Below are positions 1 to 6,425 of a DNA stretch of 8,726 nt, piece after piece. Position numbers and translations under genes: made by a program. The stretch covers positions 1 through 8,726 of the forward strand of contig JBNJGD010000034.1 of the NCBI GenBank assembly GCA_051747425.1, in the 5' to 3' direction. This DNA comes from HTCC5015 sp051747425 (lineage in GTDB: Bacteria; Pseudomonadota; Gammaproteobacteria; HTCC5015). The notes under the pieces were generated by a model. The model searched no databases, had not been told where the DNA came from, and was given only the letters and a program-made list of their open reading frames with translations. Numbering within the stretch: the stretch's first letter is position 1; every line of letters starts with the position of its first letter.

Positions 1-20
1 CTAGCCAGTAGTGAATCCTT

Positions 21-46
21 TTGGCATGCCAAAATTGGCATGCCAA
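21..46. repeat. tandem pair of perfect 12-bp palindromes downstream of prpB
   Basis: TTGGCATGCCAA occurs twice (21-32 and 35-46), separated by AA. Each copy is a perfect palindrome, and the two copies can also pair with each other as a hairpin. Neither strand has a T-run after the repeat, so it is not a standard terminator. It lies just after the prpB stop codon, before whatever gene follows on the minus strand (methylcitrate genes such as prpC are common there). Two adjacent copies of a dyad-symmetric site are typical of a dimeric repressor operator; the TTGGNNNNCCAA form resembles sites of GntR/FadR-type regulators. That assignment is inference. Confidence 0.55.
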
Positions 47-59
47 CAAACCAGGGCCG

Positions 60-938
60 CTATTTGGAAAACAGTTTGTCCAGTACTTCTTCGTAACTGT
101 GGTAGTTGAGAAAATCGTAGAGATCTTTGCGAGTCTGCATTTTATCGACGACAGCTTCCTGTGTGCCGTCGCGCTTTATGGTTTGGTAAACCTCCAGGGC
201 AGCCTGATTCATGGCGCGAAAGGCAGATAGTGGGTAGAGCACCATGTCGACACCGTTTTCCCCGAGTTGCTCGGCGGTATACAGAGGCGACTGACCAAAC
301 TCTGTCATGTTGGCCAGGATTGGCACACCGCAAGCGTCCTTGAACTGGCGATACTGGGCCATGTCGGTCATGGCCTCGGCGAAGATCATGTCGGCGCCGG
401 CCTCTACGCAGGCAGCAGCGCGTTCGATGGCCGAGTCCAGGCCCTCTACCGCCAGGGCGTCGGTACGGGCCATGACAACGAAGTCGTCGTCGGTTTTGGC
501 ATCGACGGCGGCTTTGATGCGGTCGGTCATTTCATCTTTGGAGACGATGGCCTTGTTGGGACGGTGGCCACAGCGTTTCTGTGCGACCTGATCTTCGATG
601 TGTACGGCGGCCACCCCGGCGCGGGTCATCTCCTTGATGGTGCGGGCAATATTGAAAGCTCCCCCCCAACCGGTATCAATGTCGACCAGAAGCGGAGTAT
701 CGGTGGCAGCGGTGATACGGCTGGCATCGGTCAGTACATCGTTCAGTGTCGTGACGGCCAGATCGGGCAATCCAAAAGACGCATTGGCTACGCCCGCACC
801 GGACAGATAGATGGCCTTGAAGCCACTGCGCTCAGCCAGCAAGGCGGTATAGGCATTGATTGTGCCCCCGATTTGCAGGGGTTGCTCTTCTTCGATGGCC
901 TGGCGAAAGCGACGGCCAGCGGATGTGATAGTGCTCAT
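60..938 (-). CDS. prpB: 2-methylisocitrate lyase (PrpB)
   Basis: This enzyme cleaves 2-methylisocitrate to pyruvate and succinate, the last step of the methylcitrate cycle for propionate breakdown in the cytoplasm. The 292-residue product has the usual length and reads very like E. coli PrpB along its whole length. It belongs to the isocitrate lyase/PEP mutase superfamily, a TIM-barrel family. Visible landmarks are the substrate-loop Asp59 in GLPDL, the metal-binding pair Asp86/Asp88 in LLVDIDTG, and the catalytic Cys123 in the signature KRCGHRPNKAIVSK (121-134). MARTDALAVEGLD and PLSAFRAMN are also conserved. The ATG start is supported by AAGGAG five bases upstream (944-949). The gene lies 68 bp downstream of yibQ, so it may have its own promoter, and the gap holds an inverted repeat. 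Other prp genes would lie beyond the left edge. A paralogous lyase of the same superfamily is the only alternative, and the KRCGHR motif makes it unlikely. Confidence 0.95.
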   Translation of the reverse strand: MSTITSAGRRFRQAIEEEQPLQIGGTINAYTALLAERSGFKAIYLSGAGVANASFGLPDLAVTTLNDVLTDASRITAATDTPLLVDIDTGWGGAFNIARTIKEMTRAGVAAVHIEDQVAQKRCGHRPNKAIVSKDEMTDRIKAAVDAKTDDDFVVMARTDALAVEGLDSAIERAAACVEAGADMIFAEAMTDMAQYRQFKDACGVPILANMTEFGQSPLYTAEQLGENGVDMVLYPLSAFRAMNQAALEVYQTIKRDGTQEAVVDKMQTRKDLYDFLNYHSYEEVLDKLFSK

Positions 939-959
939 GGGGGCTCCTTGTTTCCGGTG

Positions 960-992
960 GTGTCCAGAGCGCTATACGCAGCATCTGGACAC
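960..992 (-). repeat. 9-bp inverted repeat in the prpB leader/promoter region
   Basis: GTGTCCAGA (960-968) and TCTGGACAC (984-992) are perfect inverted repeats with a 15-base spacer. They sit 22-54 bases upstream of the prpB start codon. No T-run follows on the minus strand, so this is not a terminator for yibQ. It could be an operator for a dimeric regulator of prpB or a leader hairpin. I could not find a convincing sigma-70 promoter to decide between the two. Confidence 0.5.
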
Positions 993-1006
993 AAAATCAG
1001 AGAGGC

Positions 1007-1810
1007 TTATTGTACTGCAGAGTCAGGCTCGCGCGAGGCCACGGTAGTCGGTTCGCGCTCTTTTTGGTGGGAATTTTGCGCCATTTTGTACTGGATCAGC
1101 TCGGAAACCGGGACCAGCCGGATGCCCTCACTTTCCAGCTGAGGCAGTGCGGCTTCCAGAACGCGCAGTGTTTCGGGATACGGGTGACCGATAGCGATGG
1201 CGGTACCATGCTCTTTGGCGATCTCGACAAAGCGAAGCATCTGTCGGGCAATATAGGCTTCGTTGCGGTGGTGGTCCAGGAAGATATCACGAGTCGTCGC
1301 AGGCAGGCCAAATCGCCTGGCAGTGGACTGTAATAGTGAGTCACTGGCAGTGCGACTGTCGACGACATAGAACTGCTCAATGTTGCTCAGCTCCTGCATT
1401 AGCCAGTCCATAGGCTGCCGCTGGGTGGTCAAGACACTTCCCTGATGGTTGTTGACGCCGACGACGGAGGGGAAGCGATCGAGTTGGCGCAGCAGCTCTT
1501 GACGAAACTGGCGCTGACCCATGTCGGCACTGAGCACACTGCGCTCGCGGGCCTCGCCGCTGCGTCCCTCCATGGGCAGGTGTAGCATTAATTCCTTTCC
1601 CGCCTTGGCAAGAATGCCGGCGGCGGGGACGCTGGCACCGGCTTCGGGCAGCACGGCGCAAGTTAAGGGCCAGGGGAGTGACGCAATGCGCCGCGCCGAG
1701 ATGGTGTTGTAACCGATATCATCAATGATGATGGCGCCCAGCGCTTTTGTATCGGCCAGTGTCGGGGTGCACAGGGAGGCCAATATCAATGAGATAAACA
1801 GTTGTCGCAT
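1007..1810 (-). CDS. yibQ: divergent polysaccharide deacetylase family protein (YibQ-like), periplasmic
   Basis: This 267-residue exported protein belongs to the divergent polysaccharide deacetylase family (formerly DUF610, E. coli YibQ). Its substrate and activity are not established, but the gene is habitually linked to envC and ctpA, which suggests a cell-wall role. Residues 1-19 form a signal peptide with a likely cut after TLA. Family landmarks are the Asp pair in IIIDDIGYN (27-35), LMLHLPMEG (74-82), GVNNHQGS (118-125), VVDSRT (149-154), FLDHHRN (177-183) and AIGHPYPETL (207-216). His, Asp and Glu residues at the barrel mouth are retained, although the loop I would expect to read NHMGS has Gln for Met. 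The last 25 residues are polar and probably disordered. The ATG lies eight bases after the ctpA stop with no clear Shine-Dalgarno sequence, so translation is probably coupled to ctpA. Confidence 0.88.
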   Translation of the reverse strand: MRQLFISLILASLCTPTLADTKALGAIIIDDIGYNTISARRIASLPWPLTCAVLPEAGASVPAAGILAKAGKELMLHLPMEGRSGEARERSVLSADMGQRQFRQELLRQLDRFPSVVGVNNHQGSVLTTQRQPMDWLMQELSNIEQFYVVDSRTASDSLLQSTARRFGLPATTRDIFLDHHRNEAYIARQMLRFVEIAKEHGTAIAIGHPYPETLRVLEAALPQLESEGIRLVPVSELIQYKMAQNSHQKEREPTTVASREPDSAVQ

Positions 1811-1818
1811 GTCGGGCG

Positions 1819-3162
1819 TTAACGCGCAGCACGCATGATCTGCAATCCCTTGAGCAAATTAAGTGCCTCGTAGAGCTGGTAGTCCTTGCGAGCCAGCGGC
1901 TCATCTTCGCCATCCCCATTGCGCTGCTTTTTGTCACCATTGTCGGTGTCGTTTTCAAGGTGGCCGGACAGGTCGGCTTCAGAGACCGGCTTGTAGCCCA
2001 TGTCTTCCAGGAGCTCTACCTTGAGTCGGCTCAGTTTGATATCGGGCTCAATGCCCTCGGCCTGAATAGAGCGGCCGCTGGGTGTGTAATAGCGCGCTGT
2101 AGTGAGCTTGACAGCTCCGCCCTGGCGCAATTCATTGATGGTTTGTACAGAGCCCTTGCCGAAAGACTTGCTGCCCATGATGACCGCGCGTTTTCCATCC
2201 TGCAGGGCGCCGGAGACAATCTCGGATGCTGAAGCCGAACCTCCGTTGATCAGTACCACCAGCGGGGCGCCATTGATGCGGTCACCGCGGATGACGGTTT
2301 CGCTGCCATAGCGCACTTCCTCGCCCTCGTGGCGGCCCTTGATACTGACGATAGCGCCATTGTCCATGAAGGTATCGGCGACACCAACGGCGGCATTAAG
2401 CAGTCCGCCCGGGTTATTGCGCAGATCGAGTACGAGCCCCTTGAGGTCTCCTTCGCCCTCTTCGAGCAGCTCGTCCATGGCGGCCTGAAGGTCATCGGTG
2501 GTACGAGACTGGAACTGGGAAACGCGGACATAGCCGTACCCTTCTTCCAGCATACGGCTCTTCACGCTCTGGACCTTGATCACATCCCGGGTGAGGGTGA
2601 TCTCCATCGGCTTGTTGGTGCCCTCGCGTACCACCGTCAGTTCAATTTTGCTGCCGGGCTTGCCGCGCATGACATCGACAGCTTCGCCCAGGCTGAGCCC
2701 TTTTACCGGTTTGTCATCGAGTCGAATAATCAAGTCGCCGGCCTCGACACCGGCGCGTTGAGCGGGCGTGTCGTCAATGGGTGAAACCACTTTGACAAAG
2801 CCGTTTTCCATGGTGACCTCAATACCCAGGCCGCCAAACTCGCCTGTGGTGCCCACCTTGAGGTCCTGATATTCATCGCCGTCCAGGTAACTGGAGTGCG
2901 GGTCCAGACCACTGAGCATGCCGCGAATGGCGTTCTCAATCAGCTCGTCACCCTGGGCATCGTCGACATAATTGAGCTTGATTCGCTGATACACCTCGGT
3001 GAAAGTCTGCAACTGCTCCCGGGGCAGGTCGAGGCCAGAGGCCGCATCACCGTCACTGCGCAGGGCATTGGCGTCGTGATTCAGGGTCAGGCCGGCGCCG
3101 ATGGCGGCACCGAGGCAAAGGGTCAGGGCAAAAGATTTCTTTGTGGTCATGGAATGTCGCAT
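1819..3162 (-). CDS. ctpA: S41-family C-terminal processing peptidase (CtpA)
   Basis: This is a periplasmic serine protease with a Ser-Lys dyad that trims or degrades proteins from their C-termini; relatives act on cell-wall hydrolases and lipoproteins. The product has 447 residues, a typical length for short-form CtpA. Domains in order: signal peptide or anchor (about 8-34), N-terminal helical part (about 48-105), PDZ domain with its substrate loop (GGLGIEV, 110-116) through about residue 180, and the S41 core (about 200-380). The catalytic Ser311 lies in GGSASASEI and Lys336 in SFGKGSVQT, with the 25-residue spacing seen in E. coli Tsp. YYTPSGRSIQAEGIEPDI (358-375) is also conserved. Residues 395-425 are an acidic, low-complexity linker. 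The start is uncertain: an in-frame ATG at 3150 would begin MTTKKSF, a better signal peptide, and neither start has a strong ribosome-binding site. It lies between envC and yibQ and is probably co-transcribed with them. Confidence 0.94.
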   Translation of the reverse strand: MRHSMTTKKSFALTLCLGAAIGAGLTLNHDANALRSDGDAASGLDLPREQLQTFTEVYQRIKLNYVDDAQGDELIENAIRGMLSGLDPHSSYLDGDEYQDLKVGTTGEFGGLGIEVTMENGFVKVVSPIDDTPAQRAGVEAGDLIIRLDDKPVKGLSLGEAVDVMRGKPGSKIELTVVREGTNKPMEITLTRDVIKVQSVKSRMLEEGYGYVRVSQFQSRTTDDLQAAMDELLEEGEGDLKGLVLDLRNNPGGLLNAAVGVADTFMDNGAIVSIKGRHEGEEVRYGSETVIRGDRINGAPLVVLINGGSASASEIVSGALQDGKRAVIMGSKSFGKGSVQTINELRQGGAVKLTTARYYTPSGRSIQAEGIEPDIKLSRLKVELLEDMGYKPVSEADLSGHLENDTDNGDKKQRNGDGEDEPLARKDYQLYEALNLLKGLQIMRAAR

Positions 3163-3235
3163 TCTCAGTCAATATCGGCCTAGTCTAGCACCTCTGGCGA
3201 GGCCATAACTAGCGGTGGAACAAATCCGGATGCGG

Positions 3236-4432
3236 CTAGCGACGAGCGAGCCACTGACCGGGATCAACGGGCTGGCCGCGGTGGCGCAGTTCAAAATAGA
3301 GCGCGCTGTCACTGCGACCCCCCGAATCCCCTACTTCGGAGATCACCTCGTCGCGTTTAACCCAGTCGCCAGTGCCCACATAGAGCAGGCGATTGTGCCC
3401 GTAGAGGCTCAAGTAACCGTTGTTGTGGTCGATGATGACAATCAGGCCAAAACCCTGGAAGTAGTCGGCAAAGGCCACTCGGCCACTGTAAATGCTGCGG
3501 ACTTTGCGCCCGGCGGGGGCTTTGACCACCAGGCCCTGCCAATCGAGCCCACCGGGACTGCGTTTCTGGCCGAACTGGTGGATCACTTTGCCATCGGTCG
3601 GCCAGGGCAACTGTCCCCGCAGTGAGGTGAAGGGGACATCAGCGCTGGGCGCATCCGGGATATCGGCGAGCAAATTGGAGAGTGACTCGAGCAGGGACTC
3701 AAAGCGTTGCTCATCCTCACGGAGGCGGGCCAGCTGCCGCCCCTCGCTGGCCAGTTCGTCGCGTACACGGTCGAGGGCCGTCTCGCGTTGCTTGCGCTGG
3801 CCGGCCAGCAATTGCCGCTGCTCGTCGTGTTCCACGGCCAGGGCACCGAGCTTGCGGTTTTCGCTTTCGATTTCCCGGCTGACCGAGCGCAGCTCCTCCA
3901 GAGTGTCGCGGGCCGCCTGAATGCGCTCCTGACGGGCCCGGTTCAGGTAGTCATAGTAAGTGGTGATGCGACTGAGTGCGGCGGGGTCCTCCTGGTTAAG
4001 CAACAGCTTTAACTGTTCCCGCTGGCCAGAGATATAGTGGGCCTTGAGCTGTTGAGCCAGGCGCTTCTTTTGCGCTTGTAGCTGCTCTTGCAGATTGCCA
4101 CGGCGGTTTTCGAGCTTGTTCAGGCGACTTTTGTTCTCGTCGATTTGGCGTTCGAGGCGGGATAATTCGGAGCGCACCTTTCCCAGACGACGCTCGGTGG
4201 CGTACAGCGCCTGCTCGGCCTCACTCTTCTGCTGACGCACATGGGCCATTTCATCCATCAAAGACTGGATCTTGCCACGCACGGCCTCGAGCTGGCGCTC
4301 GGTGGCCTGGCGGTCGCCGCTCTCCGCCTGGGCGACCGCGACGCCAAGGGCGGCGACCGCCGCTATCAGTAAAAGCCTCGCTGGGGCAGCCACAGTGTTG
4401 CTCGACCTCGTTGGAATGCAGTCGGCTATCAT
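3236..4432 (-). CDS. envC: EnvC-like murein hydrolase activator (coiled coil plus degenerate LytM/M23 domain)
   Basis: EnvC is a periplasmic division factor that is recruited by FtsEX and activates the AmiA/AmiB amidases at the septum. From the ATG at 4432 the product has 398 residues. It shows a signal peptide (about 16-36), a long charged coiled coil (about 40-255), and a C-terminal LytM/M23 domain (about 280-396). The M23 metal ligands are degenerate: the expected HxGxD is SPGGLDW, and the usual HLHFE is ALYFE (377-381), as in EnvC. It therefore activates rather than cuts. The end, ALYFELRHRGQPVDPGQWL, closely parallels E. coli EnvC. The open frame continues to 4906, but that extension is antisense to the rhodanese gene and is not real. 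A GTG at 4393 (start MAAPARLLL, with GAGG about 12 bases upstream) is a serious alternative start, because a predicted promoter -10 overlaps the ATG at 4432. Confidence 0.92.
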   Translation of the reverse strand: MIADCIPTRSSNTVAAPARLLLIAAVAALGVAVAQAESGDRQATERQLEAVRGKIQSLMDEMAHVRQQKSEAEQALYATERRLGKVRSELSRLERQIDENKSRLNKLENRRGNLQEQLQAQKKRLAQQLKAHYISGQREQLKLLLNQEDPAALSRITTYYDYLNRARQERIQAARDTLEELRSVSREIESENRKLGALAVEHDEQRQLLAGQRKQRETALDRVRDELASEGRQLARLREDEQRFESLLESLSNLLADIPDAPSADVPFTSLRGQLPWPTDGKVIHQFGQKRSPGGLDWQGLVVKAPAGRKVRSIYSGRVAFADYFQGFGLIVIIDHNNGYLSLYGHNRLLYVGTGDWVKRDEVISEVGDSGGRSDSALYFELRHRGQPVDPGQWLARR

Positions 4433-4439
4433 ATATGAT
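4411..4439 (+). promoter_or_regulatory. predicted sigma-70 promoter for rhodanese-secB-gpsA
   Basis: TTGGAA (4411-4416), a spacer of exactly 17 bases and TATGAT (4434-4439) form a good sigma-70 promoter. Transcription would start near 4446, giving a leader of about 32 bases before the ATG at 4478. The -10 occupies one half of the palindrome ATCATATATGAT, whose other half serves the divergent envC promoter. The two promoters therefore overlap and probably compete for RNA polymerase. Confidence 0.6.
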
Positions 4440-4456
4440 TCTGCGCACCGTCTGAA
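4428..4456 (-). promoter_or_regulatory. predicted sigma-70 promoter for envC-ctpA-yibQ
   Basis: On the minus strand TTCAGA (4456-4451) is followed by a 17-base spacer and TATGAT (4433-4428). Each hexamer matches at least four consensus positions, and the spacing is ideal. The start site would fall near 4421, inside the longest envC reading frame, which would favour the GTG at 4393 as the envC start. The -10 lies in the palindrome ATCATATATGAT (4428-4439), which is shared with the opposing promoter. Confidence 0.45.
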
Positions 4457-4477
4457 ACAGGTTCCGGATACGCCGCC

Positions 4478-4900
4478 ATGCAGCAATACATTGAATTCGC
4501 CAGCAATCACCCCGTCATGATCGGGCTGTTTCTCTTTCTCCTGGTACTGCTGGGGCTCGGTGAGTGGCGACGCAAAGCCACCGGCGCCAAGGCTCTGAGT
4601 CCGCTGCTGGCGACGGCCATCATCAACGATGACGAGAGCATCGTTCTCGATGTCCGCCCCAGCGGAGAGTTCAAGACGGGGCACATCAGCGGCGCCGTGA
4701 ATATCAGCTACAGCGAGTTGTCGGACCGACTCGATGAAATTGACAACAATGTAGAGCGGCCGGTGCTGATTTGTTGCAAGGGCGGCATGCACTCGCCTGA
4801 CGCCGCCAGGTTGCTCAAGCAGAAAGGGTTCCAACACCTCTATGTGCTGTCCGGCGGCATTACCGCCTGGAAAGCCGATAACATGCCACTGGAAAAGTAG
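4478..4900 (+). CDS. yibN: membrane-anchored rhodanese-like protein (YibN type)
   Basis: This 140-residue protein has an N-terminal membrane helix (about 13-28), a short basic stretch (RRK, 31-33) and a single rhodanese domain (about 42-137) predicted to face the cytoplasm. Rhodanese signs are LDVRP (57-61), EFKTGHISGAVNI (64-76), the active-site loop CCKGGMHS with likely catalytic Cys100, and a C-terminal GGITAWK (126-132). Such proteins carry persulfide sulfur on the Cys; the acceptor of the YibN group is not established. The loop has His where many relatives have Arg (CxxGxRS). The gene leads an operon with secB (eight-base gap) and gpsA, the conserved gammaproteobacterial yibN-secB-gpsA block, here without grxC. 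The symbol rests on this context and architecture. Confidence 0.87.
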   Translation: MQQYIEFASNHPVMIGLFLFLLVLLGLGEWRRKATGAKALSPLLATAIINDDESIVLDVRPSGEFKTGHISGAVNISYSELSDRLDEIDNNVERPVLICCKGGMHSPDAARLLKQKGFQHLYVLSGGITAWKADNMPLEK

Positions 4901-4908
4901 AGACAACC

Positions 4909-5397
4909 ATGAGCGAAGCCAAAGCCAATAGCGAAAATGCCGGCGAACAGCAGGTACAGTTGCAAAAGTTTTATCTCAAGGACGCCTCCCTGGAGTCGCC
5001 CAATGCCCCGGAAGTGTTTCGCTCTCAGGAGTGGAAGCCGGAGGTGGGGCTTCAGGTCAACACCGAGGCGACGGCGATGGAGGGCGATAACCACGAAGTG
5101 GTATTAACCCTGACCGCGACCGTCACCCAGGGTGACAAAACACTGTATCTGGTTGAAGTGGCCCAGGCGGGCATCTTTACCCTGAATGGTTTTGATGATG
5201 AGCAAAAACGCCATATTGTGGCGACATTTTGTCCGGCCACACTGTTCCCCTATGCCCGGGAGGCAGTCTCGGGGATGGTTGAACGGGCCGGATTCCCCCA
5301 GCTGCTGCTGCAACCCATGAACTTTGAATCCATGTACCGCCAGCACCTCGAGCGCCTCAGGCAGACGGATGAGGCCAGCAGCGGGACGGCGCACTGA
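4909..5397 (+). CDS. secB: protein-export chaperone SecB
   Basis: SecB is a cytoplasmic homotetrameric chaperone that keeps precursor proteins unfolded and hands them to SecA for export. The 162-residue product is close to E. coli SecB (155). Recognisable segments are the N-terminal strand FYLKDASLESPNAPEVF, KPEVGLQVNT, the strand region around EVAQAGIFTLNGF, and CPATLFPYAREAVSGMVERAGFPQLLLQPMNFESMY. The ends are variable and polar, as usual. The start ATG follows the rhodanese stop by eight bases, and the stop codon overlaps the gpsA start by one base (TGATG), so translation of the three genes is probably coupled. Clients made by the window itself (EnvC, CtpA, YibQ) are exported, but a specific SecB dependence cannot be read from sequence. 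Confidence 0.96.
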   Translation: MSEAKANSENAGEQQVQLQKFYLKDASLESPNAPEVFRSQEWKPEVGLQVNTEATAMEGDNHEVVLTLTATVTQGDKTLYLVEVAQAGIFTLNGFDDEQKRHIVATFCPATLFPYAREAVSGMVERAGFPQLLLQPMNFESMYRQHLERLRQTDEASSGTAH

Positions 5398-6413
5398 TGA
5401 ATTCGACGGGCGTGCCAACATTTGCCGTTCTCGGGGCCGGCTCCTGGGGAACGGCCATGGCCAGTGTGACCGCTGCCAATGGGATTCGCACCATTCTGTG
5501 GGGTCGAAACCCGGAACAGATGGCGTCCATGGCCGAGAGTCACAGCAACGAGCGTTACCTGCCCGGTTTACCTTTGCCCGATGCCCTCGAATTTACCGCC
5601 GATCTCGACTATGCCCTGTCCGAGGCCAGTGAGTTAATGATTGTCACGCCATCGAGCGCCTTTCGCGAGACGGTGGCTCGCTGTCGCGACTATTTGCACA
5701 AAAATCCGCAGTTGTGCTGGGCCACCAAGGGCCTGGAGTACGGCAGCAACCAGTTTCTCCACGATGTGGCCCGTGATGAGGCTGGCATCGACCTCGACAT
5801 GGCGGTCATTTCGGGGCCCAGTTTTGCCGGAGAGGTGGTGAGACAAATGCCCACGGCAGTGACGGTGGCCGCCAACCGGAGCGACTATGCACAAAAAATC
5901 GCCGGTTATTTGCATAATCACAGCTGGTTCCGCGCCTACACCTCTGATGACATGGTCGGCGTGCAGCTCGGTGGCGCGGTCAAGAATGTGCTGGCGATCG
6001 CCGCTGGTATTGCCGACGGCATGGGCTTTGGCATGAATACCCGCGCCGGCCTGATCACACGAGGCCTCAATACGATTGTCCAGCTGGGCGTCGAGCTCGG
6101 TGGCCATACAGAGACTTTTATGGGGCTGGCGGGGATGGGAGACCTGATTCTCACCTGCTCCGACGATCAGTCGCGCAATCGCCGCTTCGGTCTGGCGTTG
6201 GCCCGGGGCGAAGGCGTCGAGGCCGCACAAAAAAGCATTGGCCAGGCCGTCGAGGGGATCAAGTCGGCCAAGGCGGCCTGGGAACTGGCGCAACAGCATC
6301 AGGTCGACATGCCCATCGTGGAACAGGTCTACGCGATTATCTATGAGGACAAGGACCCCCAGCAGGCGGTGATTGACCTTCTCAAGCGCGAACAAAAGGA
6401 CGAGGTCGAATAG
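5397..6413 (+). CDS. gpsA: glycerol-3-phosphate dehydrogenase [NAD(P)+] GpsA
   Basis: GpsA reduces dihydroxyacetone phosphate to sn-glycerol-3-phosphate, the backbone for phospholipid synthesis, in the cytoplasm. The product has 338 residues (E. coli 339). Visible features are the Rossmann nucleotide-binding loop VLGAGSWGTA (11-20), ATKGLE (109-114), the family signature SGPSFAGEV (139-147), and the catalytic helix GGAVKNVLAIAAGIADG with Lys196. NTRAGLITRGL (214-224) and GLAGMGDLILTC (243-254) follow. The start ATG overlaps the secB stop, fixing it within the operon. The coding end is only 12 bases from the end of the convergent kinase gene and no hairpin terminator is visible between them, so the two transcripts probably overlap at their 3' ends. 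The cysE gene, which follows gpsA in E. coli, is not here. Confidence 0.97.
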   Translation: MNSTGVPTFAVLGAGSWGTAMASVTAANGIRTILWGRNPEQMASMAESHSNERYLPGLPLPDALEFTADLDYALSEASELMIVTPSSAFRETVARCRDYLHKNPQLCWATKGLEYGSNQFLHDVARDEAGIDLDMAVISGPSFAGEVVRQMPTAVTVAANRSDYAQKIAGYLHNHSWFRAYTSDDMVGVQLGGAVKNVLAIAAGIADGMGFGMNTRAGLITRGLNTIVQLGVELGGHTETFMGLAGMGDLILTCSDDQSRNRRFGLALARGEGVEAAQKSIGQAVEGIKSAKAAWELAQQHQVDMPIVEQVYAIIYEDKDPQQAVIDLLKREQKDEVE

Positions 6414-6425
6414 CCGCGCAGACCT

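Noticed and set aside
661..667. Seven-base C run (G run in prpB) as a possible phase-variation tract
   Set aside because: It encodes a conserved Gly-rich segment (TGWGGAF), the frame is intact, and seven bases in a metabolic gene gives no reason to suspect contingency switching.
267..1142. 291-codon plus-strand open frame across prpB and the end of yibQ
   Set aside because: It is a shadow of prpB and yibQ on the opposite strand, with low-complexity composition and no ribosome-binding site.
4433..4906. The envC reading frame stays open upstream for another 158 codons to 4906
   Set aside because: This part is antisense to the well-supported rhodanese gene, has no EnvC-like sequence, and precedes a clear signal peptide; only the part from 4432 or 4393 is real.
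5634..6395. 253-codon open frame on the minus strand inside gpsA
   Set aside because: It lies wholly antisense to gpsA, whose motifs are intact, and has no recognisable protein features. Long antisense frames are expected in GC-rich coding DNA.
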